In this document: positions 10,048 through 22,990 of the stretch, in pieces
Numbering within the stretch: the first letter of the stretch is position 1
Layout of the letters: every line of letters begins with the position of its first letter
DNA from: Mycobacterium sp. UM_WGJ
Lineage (GTDB): Bacteria > Actinomycetota > Actinomycetes > Mycobacteriales > Mycobacteriaceae
Assembly (NCBI RefSeq): GCF_000455125.1
Contig: NZ_AUWR01000008.1
Location: forward strand, 248,001-312,000
Direction: 5' to 3'
Length of the DNA stretch: 64,000 bases
Position numbers and translations under genes: made by a program
Notes under the pieces: model-generated
The model's database searches: none
Seen by the model: only the letters and a program-made list of their open reading frames with translations
Told to the model about the DNA's origin: nothing

Positions 10048-11496
10048 ATGACCCACCCGCCCGCGGCGTCCGGCACCCGCTTCCCCACCCTCACCGAGCA
10101 GCTCTACCAGCTGGCCAGCGGCGAGGCGACCTCCGTCGACCTGGTGCGTCGCGCGCTACACGCCATCGACGCCAGCCAGTCCACCCTGAACGCCTTCCGG
10201 GTGGTGTTCACCGAGTCTGCGCTGGTCAGCGCCGCGGAAGCCGACCGGCGTCGGGCCGCCGGGCACCGCGCCCCGCTGCTGGGCATCCCGATCGCGGTCA
10301 AAGACGACACCGACATCGCGGGGGTCGCCACCTCGTTCGGCGCCTCCGGCTATGTCGAGCCCGCCGGCCACGACGCCGAGGTGGTGCGCCGGCTGCGGGC
10401 CGCCGGCGCGGTGATCGTCGGCAAGACCAACACCTGCGAACTGGGACAGTGGCCGTTCACCAGTGGCCCCGGGTTCGGCCACACCCGCAATCCCTGGTCC
10501 CGTCGGCACACTCCCGGCGGGTCGTCCGGAGGCAGCGCCGCGGCGGTGGCCGCGGGTCTGGTCGCCGCGGCCATCGGATCCGATGGAGCCGGCAGCGTGC
10601 GTATCCCCGCCGCATGGACGCACCTGGTCGGCATCAAGCCCCAGCGTGGCCGCATCTCCACCTGGCCGCTGCCGGAGGCGTTCAACGGACTCACCGTCAA
10701 CGGAGTACTGGCCCGCACCGTCGAGGACGCCGCGCTGGTGCTGGACGCGGTCTCCGGCAACGCCGACGGGGACCTGCACAAACCGCCGCCGATGAAGGTC
10801 TCCGACTATGTGCGGACCGCACCGGGTCAACTGCGTATCGCGCTGTCGACTCAGTTCCCCTACACCGGGTTCCCGGCTCGCCTGGATCCGGAGATCCGGG
10901 CCGCGCTGGAACGCACCGCCGAGCAGCTGCGGCTGCTCGGGCACGTCGTCCTCCCGGGCAACCCCGATTACGGGCTGCGGCTGTCGTGGAATTTCCTGTC
11001 CCGGTCCACCGCCGGGGTGTGGGCCGCCGCCAACAGGCTCGGCGGCGGTGTCAACCTGGACCAGCGGACCTTGGCCAACATGCGCACCGGCCGGCTGCTG
11101 TCGCAGGCCGTGTTGCGCAAGGCCCGCGCCCACGAGGCGCAGGATCAGCGTCGGGTGGGCTCGATCTTCCGGATCGTCGACGTGGTCCTGGCGCCCACCA
11201 CTGCCCAGCCGCCACCACTGGTGAACACATTCGACGACCTGGGCAGCTGGGAGACCGACCGCACCATGATCGCGGCCTGCCCCGTCACCTGGCCGTGGAA
11301 CCTGCTGGGGTGGCCGTCGATCAGCGTGCCTGCCGGGTTCACCTCCGAGGGCTTGCCGATAGGAGTGCAGTTGATGGGGCCGGCCAACAGCGATGGCCTG
11401 TTGGTCTCGCTGGCCGCTGAGCTGGAGGGCATCAACGGCTGGGCTGCCCGGCAACCCACACCGTGGTGGCGCACCGAGCCCGGCCACGGCTCGTAA
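10048..11496 (+). CDS. amiA2: Amidase (amidase-signature family)
   Basis: 482 residues. Hydrolyses a carboxamide; the natural substrate is unknown. The Ser-cisSer-Lys triad is visible: Lys in GIPIAVKDDTDIAG, and the glycine/serine-rich signature TPGGSSGGSAAAVAAG followed by IGSDGAGSVRIPAAW. Conserved blocks continue with GIKPQRGRIS and a C-terminal SVPAGFTSEGLPIGVQLMG. It lies 74 bp from divergent recO, the same arrangement as Rv2362c-Rv2363. No signal peptide, so probably cytoplasmic. Confidence 0.92.
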   Translation: MTHPPAASGTRFPTLTEQLYQLASGEATSVDLVRRALHAIDASQSTLNAFRVVFTESALVSAAEADRRRAAGHRAPLLGIPIAVKDDTDIAGVATSFGASGYVEPAGHDAEVVRRLRAAGAVIVGKTNTCELGQWPFTSGPGFGHTRNPWSRRHTPGGSSGGSAAAVAAGLVAAAIGSDGAGSVRIPAAWTHLVGIKPQRGRISTWPLPEAFNGLTVNGVLARTVEDAALVLDAVSGNADGDLHKPPPMKVSDYVRTAPGQLRIALSTQFPYTGFPARLDPEIRAALERTAEQLRLLGHVVLPGNPDYGLRLSWNFLSRSTAGVWAAANRLGGGVNLDQRTLANMRTGRLLSQAVLRKARAHEAQDQRRVGSIFRIVDVVLAPTTAQPPPLVNTFDDLGSWETDRTMIAACPVTWPWNLLGWPSISVPAGFTSEGLPIGVQLMGPANSDGLLVSLAAELEGINGWAARQPTPWWRTEPGHGS

Positions 11497-11563
11497 GCAC
11501 CCCAGATCGCCGCTAGCTGCGACTTCAGCGAGTTGCGCGGTGGTCGGCTAAGCTTGGCCAGTC

Positions 11564-11591
11564 TTGACTAGGTCTTCAGTTCCCGTAAAAG
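11564..11591 (+). promoter_or_regulatory. Possible sigma-A-type promoter before the hemophore-like gene
   Basis: TTGACT (11564-11569), a 16-bp spacer, then TAAAAG (11586-11591), which is a poor -10. It sits about 25 bp before the ATG at 11617. Weak call from pattern only. Confidence 0.25.
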
Positions 11592-11616
11592 TGCATTGGT
11601 GAAAGGCGTCCGCAAA

Positions 11617-11955
11617 ATGGCCTCTCTGTCGTTGACCAGGTTCGCAGTCGCAGCGGGCAGTCTGGCTCTGTCGCTCTCAGCCGGAGCCGGGTTCGCAGCT
11701 GCGAGCCCCGACCTCGGCCCGATCATCAACACCACCTGCAACTACTCGCAGGTTCATCAGGCGCTGGTCGCAGAGAACCCCTCCGCAGCCGCCGAGTTCG
11801 ACGCCAACCCGAACGCGCAGGGCATGCTGCAGATGTTCCTGAACGCTCCGCCGGCCAAGCGCCAGCAACTGGCCACCATGGTCCAGGGCATGCCGGAGGC
11901 TCAGCAGTACGTCGGCACCATCACTTCGGTCGCCAACTCCTGCAACAACTACTGA
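11617..11955 (+). CDS. Secreted hemophore-related small protein
   Basis: 112 residues from the ATG at 11617, which follows an AAAGGCG Shine-Dalgarno-like stretch; a TTG 21 bp upstream is in frame but less likely. It has a cleavable signal peptide (LTRFAVAAGSLALSLSAGAG to FAAAS). The mature domain of about 80 residues has two cysteines (NTTCNYSQVHQAL and VANSCNNY) and a helical body (GMLQMFLNAPPAKRQQLATM). This matches the mycobacterial hemophore-related family, whose founding member Rv0203 carries heme outside the cell. Heme binding here is inference; obvious candidate ligands are few (one Tyr near the first Cys, one His in VHQAL). Confidence 0.75.
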   Translation: MASLSLTRFAVAAGSLALSLSAGAGFAAASPDLGPIINTTCNYSQVHQALVAENPSAAAEFDANPNAQGMLQMFLNAPPAKRQQLATMVQGMPEAQQYVGTITSVANSCNNY

Positions 11956-11969
11956 GCGGGACCCCCGCG

Positions 11970-12836
11970 GTGGACCCGCGCGGAAAGGTCCTGATCACCG
12001 CCGCGGAGCTCAGCGAGCTCCTGCGGACCGGTGATCCGGTAACCATTCTCGACGTCCGCTGGAGCCTGGAGGCACCGGACGGGCGTCAGGCGTATCTTCA
12101 CGGCCACCTGCCGGGTGCGGTGTATGTCTCGCTCGAAGACGAGTTGTCCGACCACACCGTGCCCGGTCGGGGCCGTCACCCCCTGCCGACCGGCCGCAAT
12201 CTGGAAGCCGCCGCCCGGCGATGGGGCGTGCGGCGTGATCGGCCGGTAGTGGTCTACGACGATTGGAATCGGGCCGCTTCCGCGCGGTTGTGGTGGCTGC
12301 TGACCACCTCCGGAGTGGCGAACGTTCGTATTCTCGACGGTGGCCTACCGGCGTGGACTCGGGCCGGCGGCGAATTGCAGACCGGAGAGGTCTCCCCCGA
12401 ACCGGGCAACGTCACCCTGCTGCCCGAGGATCTCTATGAAGGCCTGCGGCCCACGCTGACTGCCGACGAGGCCGGCGAGGGCGCCCGCACCGGCGCGGTG
12501 GCATTGCTCGACGCCCGCGCCCCCGAACGGTTCCGCGCCGAGGTGGAGCCGATCGATGCGGCCGCCGGTCACATCCCGGGAGCCAAGAACCTGCCGTTCA
12601 CCGCCCTGTTGGACGGCGACGGAACCTTCCTGCCCGACGACGCGATCGCCCGGTTGCTGGCCGACCGGGGTGTCGGCTCCGACGACGCGGTGGGCGCCTA
12701 CTGCGGTTCTGGGATCAGTGCCACCGTGATCGTCGCGGCACTGGCCGCCGGCGGCCGCTCTGCGGCCATGTTCCCGGGATCATGGTCGCAGTGGAGTGCG
12801 GAACCCTCCCGGCCGGTGGCACGCGGCGAGGACTGA
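11970..12836 (+). CDS. sseB: Thiosulfate/3-mercaptopyruvate sulfurtransferase (two rhodanese domains)
   Basis: 288 residues from the GTG at 11970. The N-terminal rhodanese domain (ITAAELSELL, TILDVRWSLEAPDGRQAY, HLPGAVYVSLEDELSD) is inactive-like. The C-terminal domain has ALLDARAPERFRAEVEPID, AAGHIPGAKNLPF and the catalytic loop AYCGSGISATVIVAAL with the active Cys. The sequence is close to M. tuberculosis SseB, whose gene (Rv2291) lies elsewhere in that genome, so gene order differs here. It starts 15 bp after the hemophore-like gene, so the two may share a transcript. Confidence 0.9.
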   Translation: MDPRGKVLITAAELSELLRTGDPVTILDVRWSLEAPDGRQAYLHGHLPGAVYVSLEDELSDHTVPGRGRHPLPTGRNLEAAARRWGVRRDRPVVVYDDWNRAASARLWWLLTTSGVANVRILDGGLPAWTRAGGELQTGEVSPEPGNVTLLPEDLYEGLRPTLTADEAGEGARTGAVALLDARAPERFRAEVEPIDAAAGHIPGAKNLPFTALLDGDGTFLPDDAIARLLADRGVGSDDAVGAYCGSGISATVIVAALAAGGRSAAMFPGSWSQWSAEPSRPVARGED

Positions 12837-12862
12837 CGGCCGTACCAGCCGAGATGGCCGGG

Positions 12863-15173
<2,311 letters not shown>

Positions 15174-15176
15174 GGG

Positions 15177-15851
15177 TCAGTCGCGCAGTGCCGACACCGC
15201 GTCGACCAGCAACTGGCGGGCCCGGTCGGCGTCGACCATCGCCGGCGGCTGACCCTTGACCGGCTGCGGGTTCGCGGTGACCTGCACCAGCGCGCTGCCC
15301 AGGTAGGCGGTGAACGTGTAGGACTCGCGGGACTGTTGCTGGCCGTCCTTGCCGGTGAGCTCGATCTCCGAGTGCGAACCGGTCGTCTTCGCGTGGTCGA
15401 TCTGCGGCGCGTCCACCTCGTCGAGGTAGCCGGTGAGCTTGCCGGCATTGAACGAGACGTGCCTGCACTTCTCGGCGTCCGTGTCGTCGTAAGGCAGGTC
15501 CTGGTCGGACTGCATGGCAATGGCCACCAGCTGGTTACCGTTGCCCAGAATCGAGACCATCGACATCTTGCCCCGGATGCCCTTCGGCGGCCGGCCGGTG
15601 TTGGCCGCGTAATCGGCGCAGTCGGCGGGATCGAACGTCACCCCGGGGGGCATCTTCTGCGGCCCGAGGATCTTCGGGTCGATGTCGTTAGGGCCCTTGG
15701 TCTGGGTCTTGAAGTCCGAGCCGAACGTCGACTGGACGTTGAACAGCTTGGTGGTGTCGACCGGCTTCTGGCTGCCCCCGCAGCCGGCCAGTGCTTGCGC
15801 ACACACGATGAGGCCAACCGAGGAGATGAGCAACGACTTGCGTACGGGCAT
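15177..15851 (-). CDS. Mycobacterial lipoprotein of unknown function
   Basis: 224 residues. The signal peptide ends in the lipobox L-A-G-C (SSVGLIVCAQALAGCGGS), with the lipidated Cys at about 23. The mature part has two further Cys (PADCADY and AEKCRHV) that could pair, and a C-terminal QQQSRESYTFTAYLGSALVQV segment. It resembles the DUF3558/DUF5642-type cell-envelope lipoproteins of mycobacteria, but I cannot place it with certainty. It is first in the operon with the SDR and the monooxygenase. Confidence 0.8.
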   Translation of the reverse strand: MPVRKSLLISSVGLIVCAQALAGCGGSQKPVDTTKLFNVQSTFGSDFKTQTKGPNDIDPKILGPQKMPPGVTFDPADCADYAANTGRPPKGIRGKMSMVSILGNGNQLVAIAMQSDQDLPYDDTDAEKCRHVSFNAGKLTGYLDEVDAPQIDHAKTTGSHSEIELTGKDGQQQSRESYTFTAYLGSALVQVTANPQPVKGQPPAMVDADRARQLLVDAVSALRD

Positions 15852-15936
15852 CCAAGGAATCTACCAATGCCGATTCCCCGGCTGCGGGCGGTGGCCACCC
15901 CGATTCGGGCGCGATACGCCGCAAGCCGGCCCGGCT

Positions 15937-16845
15937 CTAGAAGCCCAGCCGCCCCAGCTGCTTGGGGTCACGCTGCCAGTTCTTGGCCACCTTGACCCGT
16001 AGGTCGAGAAACACCTTGGTACCCAACAGTTTTTCGATCTGAGTGCGCGCCGCCGTACCCACCTCGCGAAGCCGGGCGCCGCCGCGGCCGATCACGATTC
16101 CCTTCTGGCTGTCGCGCTCTACGTACAGCAGCGCATACACCTCGATCAGATCCTCGCGGTCTTCGCGCTGGCGCACCTCTTCGATCACCACTGCCAGCGA
16201 ATGCGGTAGTTCGTCGCGCACACCCTCCAGGGCGGCTTCCCGGATGAACTCGGCCATCAGGGTCTCTTCGGGCTCGTCGGTCAGTTCACCGTCCGGGTAG
16301 AAGGCCGGCCCGACGGGCAGGGCGGCGGCCAGCACGTCGATCAGCACGTCGACCTGTTCACCGCTGACCGCCGACACCGGAACGATCTCGGCTTCCGGCG
16401 CCAGTTCGCCGACCGCGACAAGTTGTGCGGCGACCTTGTCGCGAGTGGTCTTGTCGATCTTGGTGACGACCACAACCAGCTTGGTTCTGGGTGCGACGAC
16501 CCGGATCTGCTCGATGATCCAGCGGTCCCCCGGCCCGATGGCCTCGTCGGCGGGGATGCACAGGCCGATCACGTCGACCTCGGAATAGGTGTCTTTGACC
16601 AACTCGTTGAGCCGCTTGCCCAGCAGCGTCCGGGGCCGGTGCAGGCCGGGCGTGTCCACCAGGATGATCTGGAAGTCGTCGCGGTGCACGATGCCGCGGA
16701 TGGTGTGCCGGGTGGTTTGGGGACGGTTCGAGGTGATCGCCACCTTCGCGCCCACCAGGGCGTTGGTGAGCGTCGACTTGCCGGTGTTGGGCCGGCCGAC
16801 GAAACATACGAAGCCGGAATGGAACCCGGAATCTGATCCAGTCAC
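15937..16845 (-). CDS. era: GTPase Era
   Basis: Essential GTPase that binds the 3' end of 16S rRNA during 30S assembly; 302 residues from the GTG at 16845. G1 GRPNTGKST, the G2 region QTTRHTIRG, G3 DTPGLHRP, G4 TKID, G5-like SAVSGEQ. The KH domain has GIVIGRGGARLREVGTAAR, then KVFLDLRVKVAKNWQRD. It is last in the reverse-strand operon hrcA to era, 90 bp after corC. Confidence 0.97.
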   Translation of the reverse strand: MTGSDSGFHSGFVCFVGRPNTGKSTLTNALVGAKVAITSNRPQTTRHTIRGIVHRDDFQIILVDTPGLHRPRTLLGKRLNELVKDTYSEVDVIGLCIPADEAIGPGDRWIIEQIRVVAPRTKLVVVVTKIDKTTRDKVAAQLVAVGELAPEAEIVPVSAVSGEQVDVLIDVLAAALPVGPAFYPDGELTDEPEETLMAEFIREAALEGVRDELPHSLAVVIEEVRQREDREDLIEVYALLYVERDSQKGIVIGRGGARLREVGTAARTQIEKLLGTKVFLDLRVKVAKNWQRDPKQLGRLGF

Positions 16846-16935
16846 GAGTCGCCTTTCGCCGAACGTGTTCTCAGCGCGAGATTTCGGGTGAGTTGTCGTG
16901 GTGCGTGCACGTTCGATGCACGCCCGGCTGGTGCG

Positions 16936-18234
16936 TCACTGCTCAACTACGGCCTCCTCAGCGGCGGGCTCGACCGGGCTGACCAAAACCGTGCTGATCC
17001 GCACTCGCCCGCGACTGTCGCGGCTGCCCTCGGCCCGCAGACGCAGGCCGTGTGAGGTTACCTCGGCGCCGGGCAGCGGAACGCGGCCCAGCTCCAGCGC
17101 GAGCAGCCCACCGACCGTGTCGACGTCGAGACCGGGGTCGAACTCCACCCCGTACAGCTCACCGACGTCTTCGATCGGCAGCCGCGCCGAGACCCGAAAT
17201 CTGTTGCCGTCCAGCTCCTCTACCGGAGCGACTTCGCCTTGGTCGTACTCGTCGGCGATCTCGCCGACGATCTCCTCCAGGACGTCCTCGATGGTGACCA
17301 GTCCGGCGATCGCGCCGTATTCGTCGACCAGCAGGGCCATGTGATACCGGCTGCGCTGCATGTCTTCCAGCAGCGCGTTGAGTGCTTTGGAGTCGGGCAT
17401 GAAGACCGCCGGCCGCATCACCTGCGCCACCGTGGTGTCGCGCCCCCCGTTGGTCGAGTAATAGGTTTGTTGGACAAGGTCTTTCAGGTAGACCACACCG
17501 AGGATGTCGTCGACGTTCTCACCGATCACCGGGATGCGGGAATGCCCACTGCGCACCGCGAGCGACGTCGCTTGGCCTGCTGACTTGTCACGTTCGATCC
17601 ACACCATCTCGGTGCGCGGCACCATCACCTCGCGGGCCGGGGTGTCGGCGAGTTCGAAGACCGACTGGATCATCCGGCGTTCGTCGGCAGCCACCACCCC
17701 ACGCTGCTGCGCCATGTCGACCACTTCACGCAGCTCGATTTCGGAGGCGAACGGCCCGTTGCGGAAGCCGCGCCCCGGCGTCAGCGCGTTCCCCAGCACC
17801 ACCAGCACGCGGCTGATCGGGGCGAGCAGCACCGACAGGACTTGCAGCGGAAGCGCTGCGGCCAGCGCGATCGAATAGGCGTTCTGCCGGCCCAGGGTCC
17901 GCGGCCCCACCCCGATCACCACGAAGCTGACCACCACCATGGCCGCCGCGGCGGCGAACAGGCCCCAGTCCAAGCCGAGCACGGCGCTGAGCAGATACAC
18001 CAGCAGCGCAGTCGCGGTGACCTCGCAGGTGATGCGCAACAACACCACCAGGTTGATGTAGCGCGGACGCTCGGCCATCAGTTTGACCAGCCACCCCGCA
18101 CCGGGTCGTTTCGCCCGCACCAGCTCCTCGACCCGCGCCGGCGAGACGGTGCTGACCGCGGCGTCGATCGCGGCGAACAACCCGCCCAGACCGATCAGCG
18201 CAATCACGCCGAGTAGCAGCGGTGTTTCGGTCAC
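16936..18234 (-). CDS. CNNM/CorC-type membrane protein with paired CBS domains
   Basis: 432 residues. I start at GTG 18234, which overlaps the ybeY stop as GTGA; the frame is open upstream but there encodes an Arg/Gly-rich shadow. N-terminal DUF21 membrane domain with about four helices ([61 protein letters not shown]); two CBS motifs ([14 protein letters not shown] and [14 protein letters not shown], with [20 protein letters not shown]); and a CorC_HlyC domain ([34 protein letters not shown]). Relatives move Mg2+ and other divalent ions or respond to nucleotides. It matches Rv2366c. Confidence 0.93.
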   Translation of the reverse strand: MTETPLLLGVIALIGLGGLFAAIDAAVSTVSPARVEELVRAKRPGAGWLVKLMAERPRYINLVVLLRITCEVTATALLVYLLSAVLGLDWGLFAAAAAMVVVSFVVIGVGPRTLGRQNAYSIALAAALPLQVLSVLLAPISRVLVVLGNALTPGRGFRNGPFASEIELREVVDMAQQRGVVAADERRMIQSVFELADTPAREVMVPRTEMVWIERDKSAGQATSLAVRSGHSRIPVIGENVDDILGVVYLKDLVQQTYYSTNGGRDTTVAQVMRPAVFMPDSKALNALLEDMQRSRYHMALLVDEYGAIAGLVTIEDVLEEIVGEIADEYDQGEVAPVEELDGNRFRVSARLPIEDVGELYGVEFDPGLDVDTVGGLLALELGRVPLPGAEVTSHGLRLRAEGSRDSRGRVRISTVLVSPVEPAAEEAVVEQ

Positions 18235-18767
18235 GATTCGTCGAAGTACCTGGTCTTGTCCAGCAGCCGGCGGTCCTTCTCGCTCTGGGTCTCGGCCCGG
18301 TAGGTCTCCACCTGATCGGCGACCCATTCCTCGAGCAGGCGGCGCTGCAACGCGAACATCTCTTTTTCTTCGTCCGGCTCGGCGTGGTCGTAACCGAGCA
18401 GGTGCAGCACGCCGTGCACCGTCAGCAGCGCCAGTTCCTGGCCCAGCGAATGGCCCGCCGCCGCAGCCTGTTCGGCGGCGAACTCCGGGCACAGTGCGAT
18501 GTCGCCGAGCATCGACGGACCGGGGTCAGGAGCATCCGGCCGGCCGCCGGGCTCCAATTCGTCCATCGGGAAACTCATGACGTCGGTGGGCCCGGGCAGG
18601 TCCATCCAGCGCATGTGCAGGTCGGCCATCGCGGCGGTGTCCAGCAGCACCATCGACAGCTCGGCACCGGGATTGACGTCCATCTTGGCCAGCACGAACT
18701 TGGCGACGCTGATCAGCTCGACTTCGGAGACGTCGAGGCCGGACTCGTTGGAGACCTCGATGCTCAT
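18231..18767 (-). CDS. ybeY: Endoribonuclease YbeY
   Basis: Metal-dependent RNase for 16S rRNA 3' end maturation and 70S quality control; 178 residues. The three-His zinc motif H-x3-H-x5-H is intact in [11 protein letters not shown], preceded by the usual [11 protein letters not shown] and [10 protein letters not shown] blocks. It is coupled at both ends: its ATG overlaps the phoH stop as ATGA and its stop overlaps corC as GTGA. Confidence 0.97.
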   Translation of the reverse strand: MSIEVSNESGLDVSEVELISVAKFVLAKMDVNPGAELSMVLLDTAAMADLHMRWMDLPGPTDVMSFPMDELEPGGRPDAPDPGPSMLGDIALCPEFAAEQAAAAGHSLGQELALLTVHGVLHLLGYDHAEPDEEKEMFALQRRLLEEWVADQVETYRAETQSEKDRRLLDKTRYFDES

Positions 18768-19816
18768 CGGCGTGACCTGCCTTGCGAGGCGCGCCGTGAC
18801 GCCCGGTTCATGGCCAGCCCCGGCCGGTCCTGCTCGGATTCGTGGCGTGAGTAGGCGTCGACGATCTCCGACACCAGCCGGTGCCGGACGACGTCGACGC
18901 TGGTGAGCTCGGCGACGTAGATGTCGTCGATGTCGTCGAGGATGTCCACGGCGGCCCGCAGCCCCGACCGCGCCCCGCCGGGCAGGTCGATCTGGGTGAC
19001 GTCACCGGTGACCACGATCTTGGCGCCGAAGCCCAGCCGGGTGAGGAACATCTTCATCTGTTCGGCGGTGGTGTTCTGCGCCTCATCGAGAATGATGAAC
19101 GCGTCATTGAGCGTCCGGCCGCGCATATAAGCCAGGGGCGCCACCTCGATGACACCGGAACTCATCAGCTTGGGAATCAGCTCCGGGTCCATCATGTCGT
19201 GCAACGCGTCATACAGCGGGCGCAGGTACGGGTCGATCTTCTCGCTCAGCGTGCCGGGCAAAAACCCCAGCCGCTCACCGGCTTCCACCGCCGGACGGGT
19301 CAGGATGATGCGGGTGACCTGCTTGGTCTGCAGCGCTTTGACCGCCTTGGCCATCGCCAAATACGTCTTGCCGGTACCGGCCGGGCCGATGCCGAACACG
19401 ATGGTGTGGGCGTCGATGGCGTCGACGTAGCGCTTCTGGTTGAGCGTTTTGGGCCGGATGGTCTTGCCACGCCGCGACAGGATGTCGAGGCTGAGGACTT
19501 CGGCGGGCGACTCATTGCCGGTGCCCACCAGCATCCCGACGCTGTGCCGTACCGTTTCGGGCGTCAGCGATTGCCCGCCCGCCACGATCGCCACCAGCTC
19601 GGAGAGCACCCGCTCAGCAAGGGCGACATCGGCCGGCGCTCCGGAGATGGTGACGGCGTTGCCGCGCACATGCAGGTCGGCACTCAGCAGGCGTTCAATG
19701 GCGCGCAGGTTCTCATCTGCAGAACCCAGCAGGCCCACGACCAGGTCGGGTGGAATATCGACGCTGCTGCGAACCTGCGAGGCCGGCCCGGCAGCGGGGG
19801 TATCGCGGGGCGTCAC
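18764..19816 (-). CDS. phoH: PhoH-family ATPase
   Basis: Cytoplasmic P-loop ATPase with a probable RNA-binding N-terminus, located beside ybeY as in most bacteria. Walker [14 protein letters not shown], Walker [12 protein letters not shown], sensor [14 protein letters not shown]-terminal RNase-H-fold-like part: [20 protein letters not shown]. The start is uncertain: GTG at 19816 gives 350 residues and fits M. tuberculosis PhoH1; GTG at 19900 would add 28 residues (TVGGRLKRPTRRRT) with no counterpart I know. Corresponds to Rv2368c. Confidence 0.93.
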   Translation of the reverse strand: MTPRDTPAAGPASQVRSSVDIPPDLVVGLLGSADENLRAIERLLSADLHVRGNAVTISGAPADVALAERVLSELVAIVAGGQSLTPETVRHSVGMLVGTGNESPAEVLSLDILSRRGKTIRPKTLNQKRYVDAIDAHTIVFGIGPAGTGKTYLAMAKAVKALQTKQVTRIILTRPAVEAGERLGFLPGTLSEKIDPYLRPLYDALHDMMDPELIPKLMSSGVIEVAPLAYMRGRTLNDAFIILDEAQNTTAEQMKMFLTRLGFGAKIVVTGDVTQIDLPGGARSGLRAAVDILDDIDDIYVAELTSVDVVRHRLVSEIVDAYSRHESEQDRPGLAMNRASRRASQGRSRR

Positions 19817-19953
19817 GGGGTTTCCGATGCCTGCTTCCTGGGGGTTTGTGCCGTGGGTACGGCGACGAGTCGGACGCTTGAGTCTACCGCCTACCGTCAC
19901 CGATGAGCGGTTCGTTCACGACGGGGTGCTGCCGGGCGGGCGAATCCGCCGGG

Positions 19954-20703
19954 CTAGGCACTCTCCCAGCGGGGCGTGAGCACCCCGAGCGCGCCCAGCG
20001 CAACGGCCGCCGCGGTCGAGGTGCGCAACACGGTGGGGCCCAGCCGGACGGCAACGGCACCGGCGCCGGTCAACGCCGCCAGCTCCGCCTCGGTGATGCC
20101 GCCTTCGGGGCCTACCACCACGGCCAGTGCCGACGCGGTGGGCCCCACCGCGTCGGCCACTGCGACGCGGGCCGCGTCGTGCAGTACCAGCACGGTCGCG
20201 GCGGCCGCCATCTGTTCACCGACCCACGACACCAGCTCGGCGCCGGTCAGCACCCCGTGAACGGGCGGAATGTGGGCCCGGCGGGATTGCCCGGCGGCCG
20301 CCTGGGCGACCGCCCGCCAGCGCCGCACGCCCTTATCGGCGCGGGCACCGTCCCAGCGGGCCACGCACCGGTCAGCCTGCCACGCAATGAAGGCGTCGGC
20401 GCCGGCCTCGGTGGCCAGCTCGATCGCCAGCTCGGATCGTTCGGACTTGGGCAGCGCCTGCACCACGGTGACCGGCGGACTGGGCGGCTCGACCTGGCAG
20501 CGCTCCAGCACCCGGGCCCGCAACCCGCCGCGGTCGACCTCCTCGACCTGGCATTGCGCCACCACCCCGGCACCGTCACCGAGAGTCAGCTGCTCACCGG
20601 GCCGGATCCGGCGCACCGTTGCGGCATGAAACCCGGTGTCGCCGCCGAGTACCGCGAGCGCACCCACCTCAGGCAGCGCATCGACGTAGAACAGGCCTGC
20701 CAC
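19954..20703 (-). CDS. rsmE: 16S rRNA m3U1498 methyltransferase RsmE
   Basis: SPOUT methyltransferase that methylates U1498 in the decoding site of 16S rRNA; 249 residues from GTG 20703, seven bases after dnaJ2. N-terminal PUA-like part ([23 protein letters not shown]), then the knotted SAM site: [37 protein letters not shown] and [19 protein letters not shown]. Strong similarity to Rv2372c. Confidence 0.95.
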   Translation of the reverse strand: MAGLFYVDALPEVGALAVLGGDTGFHAATVRRIRPGEQLTLGDGAGVVAQCQVEEVDRGGLRARVLERCQVEPPSPPVTVVQALPKSERSELAIELATEAGADAFIAWQADRCVARWDGARADKGVRRWRAVAQAAAGQSRRAHIPPVHGVLTGAELVSWVGEQMAAAATVLVLHDAARVAVADAVGPTASALAVVVGPEGGITEAELAALTGAGAVAVRLGPTVLRTSTAAAVALGALGVLTPRWESA

Positions 20704-20710
20704 CGCGGGC

Positions 20711-21868
20711 TCAGCGCCCGGTGAAGGTTTCGCGCAGTCGATTGAACAGCCCGCCGCTGTTCGGCGGGTGCGCCGAGCGGACCTCGGCGGTGTCGCGCTC
20801 GCGGTGCTGTTTGAACTTGCGCAGCAGCTCGGTGTCCTGGCTGTCGAGTCGCTCGGGGACCACCACCTCGATGTGGGCGTGCAGGTCACCGCGCGCCCCG
20901 GTGCGCACCTGCGGCATACCCTGGCCGCGCAGCACGATGGTCGCCCCGGGTTGGGTGCCGGCCGGGATGGTGATGTCGGTGGCGCCGTCGAGGATGGCAT
21001 CCACGGACACGGTGGTGCCCAAAGCCGCGTCGACCATCGGCACCGAGATGTGGCAGTGCAGGTCATCGCCGTCGCGGGCGAAGATGTCATGTTGCTGTTC
21101 GTGCACCTCGACGTAGAGGTCACCGGCCGGTCCCCCGCCCGGGCCGACCTCGCCTTGAGCGGCCAGCCGAACGCGCATGCCGTCGCCGACTCCGGCCGGG
21201 ATCTTGACGCTGATCTCCCGGCGCGAGCGCACCCTCCCGTCGCCGCCGCACTGGTGACAGGGGTCCGGGATCACCTCGCCGACTCCGCGGCAAACCGGGC
21301 ACGGCCGCGACGTCATGACCTGGCCCAGCAGCGAGCGCTGCATGCTCTGCACCTCGCCGCGGCCGTGGCAGGTGTCACATGCCATGGGTCGCGAGTCCCC
21401 GTTGGTGCCGCGGCCCTGGCAGCGATCGCACAGCACCGCGGTGTCTACGGTGACGCGCTTGGTCACACCGGTGGCGCACTCGGTGAGGTCCAGGCGCATG
21501 CGTAACAGCGAGTCCGACCCCGGCCGGACCCGTCCGATCGGCCCGCGGGAGGCCGCACCGCCGCCGAAGAACGCCTCGAACACGTCCCCGAGGCCCCCGA
21601 AGCCGGTGGATCCGCCTCCGAACCCGCCGAAGCCATTGCCGCCCCCGCCGCTTTCCAGCGGGTCGCCGCCGAGGTCGACGATGCGACGTTTCTCCGGGTC
21701 AGACAGCACCTCGTAGGCGGCGCTGATCTCTTTGAACTTGGCCTGCGCCGCCTCGTCAGGGTTGACGTCGGGGTGGTAGGTGCGCGCCAACTTGCGATAG
21801 GCGCGCTTGAGCTCGGTGTCGGTGGCGTCCTTATCGACGCCCAACAAGCCGTAATAGTCGCGTGCCAC
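20711..21868 (-). CDS. dnaJ2: Chaperone DnaJ (second copy)
   Basis: Hsp40 co-chaperone of DnaK; 385 residues. J-domain 1-70 with the HPD motif in [10 protein letters not shown]; Gly-rich region about 75-110; four zinc-finger repeats CxxCxGxG ([32 protein letters not shown]); and the C-terminal substrate-binding domain ending in [12 protein letters not shown]. Located directly after hrcA, like Rv2373c. No CIRCE-like inverted repeat is visible just upstream, so it is probably carried by the hrcA transcript. Confidence 0.97.
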   Translation of the reverse strand: MARDYYGLLGVDKDATDTELKRAYRKLARTYHPDVNPDEAAQAKFKEISAAYEVLSDPEKRRIVDLGGDPLESGGGGNGFGGFGGGSTGFGGLGDVFEAFFGGGAASRGPIGRVRPGSDSLLRMRLDLTECATGVTKRVTVDTAVLCDRCQGRGTNGDSRPMACDTCHGRGEVQSMQRSLLGQVMTSRPCPVCRGVGEVIPDPCHQCGGDGRVRSRREISVKIPAGVGDGMRVRLAAQGEVGPGGGPAGDLYVEVHEQQHDIFARDGDDLHCHISVPMVDAALGTTVSVDAILDGATDITIPAGTQPGATIVLRGQGMPQVRTGARGDLHAHIEVVVPERLDSQDTELLRKFKQHRERDTAEVRSAHPPNSGGLFNRLRETFTGR

Positions 21869-21901
21869 GCCTGACCCTTCCCAACTTCTGCCGACCGGAG
21901 A

Positions 21902-22945
21902 TTAGCGAGCCCCGAGCACTTCACCGATGTACATAGCAACCGCTGCAACACTGGCGATCGTTCCCGGGTAGTCCATCCGGGTGGGACCGAGCACCCCCAT
22001 GCCCCCGTACACGGTGCCCTGCGACCCGTAGGCGGTGGACACCACCGAGGCGCCGGCCATCTCCTGCGCCTCGGTCTCGTGACCGATGCGCACCGTGACT
22101 TTACCGGCTTCCTGCTGCACGGCGAGCAGCCGCAGCACCACAACCTGCTCTTCGAGCACTTCCAGCACCGACCGCAGCGAGCTGCCGAAGTCCGCGGCAT
22201 TGCGGGTCAGGTTGGCAGTACCGCCGAGCAGCAGGCGTTCCTCACGGTGCTCGACCAACGATTCCAGCAGCACGGTCGCCGAGCGCCCCACCGCGTTGGC
22301 CAGGCCTGGCGACAGCCCGCTGCGCCCGTCCAGATGCCCGGCGAGTTCGGCGACGGCGGTGGAGGCCGCCGAGATCCGTTTGCCCTCCAGTGCGGCGCCG
22401 AGGATCTCACGCAGCTGGCTGAGCTGGTGGTCGTCGATGGGCTCACCCAACTCGACGATGCGCTGATCGACCCGGCCGGAGTCGGTGATGACCACCAGCA
22501 ACAGCCGTGCCGGGGTCAGCGCGATCACCTCGAGGTGGCGCACCGTGGACACCGACAGCGTCGGGTATTGCACGACCGCCACCTGGCGGGTCAGCTGCGC
22601 CAGCGTGCGCACCGCGCGGCGCAGCACGTCGTCGAGGTCGACCCCGGAGTCCAGGAACGACAGGATCGCCCGGCGCTCCGCGGACGACAGCGGCTTGACG
22701 TCGTCGATTCGGTCGACGAACTCCCGGTAGCCCTTCTCGGTAGGCACCCGCCCGGAACTGGTGTGCGGCTGGGCGATGTAGCCCTCGGCCTCCAGCACCG
22801 CCATGTCGTTGCGCACGGTGGCCGGAGAGACCCCTAGGTTGTGCCGTTCGACCAGCGCTTTGGAGCCGATCGGCTCCTTCGTGGCGACGAAGTCGGCGAC
22901 GATGGCACGCAGTACCTCGAAGCGGCGGTCATCGGCCACGCCCAT
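21902..22945 (-). CDS. hrcA: Heat-inducible transcription repressor HrcA
   Basis: Represses groE-type heat-shock genes by binding CIRCE elements; 347 residues. N-terminal winged helix ([59 protein letters not shown]) and the GAF-like core ([54 protein letters not shown]). It is the first gene of the reverse-strand housekeeping operon. No CIRCE sequence is apparent in its own upstream region. Confidence 0.97.
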   Translation of the reverse strand: MGVADDRRFEVLRAIVADFVATKEPIGSKALVERHNLGVSPATVRNDMAVLEAEGYIAQPHTSSGRVPTEKGYREFVDRIDDVKPLSSAERRAILSFLDSGVDLDDVLRRAVRTLAQLTRQVAVVQYPTLSVSTVRHLEVIALTPARLLLVVITDSGRVDQRIVELGEPIDDHQLSQLREILGAALEGKRISAASTAVAELAGHLDGRSGLSPGLANAVGRSATVLLESLVEHREERLLLGGTANLTRNAADFGSSLRSVLEVLEEQVVVLRLLAVQQEAGKVTVRIGHETEAQEMAGASVVSTAYGSQGTVYGGMGVLGPTRMDYPGTIASVAAVAMYIGEVLGAR

Positions 22946-22990
22946 GGATGCTCACCTCCTACTTCGGAACAGCTACGGCCGCTCTCGATT

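Noticed and set aside
22946-22990. CIRCE operator near hrcA or dnaJ2
   Set aside because: No TTAGCACTC/GAGTGCTAA pair is visible in the gaps around hrcA and dnaJ2.
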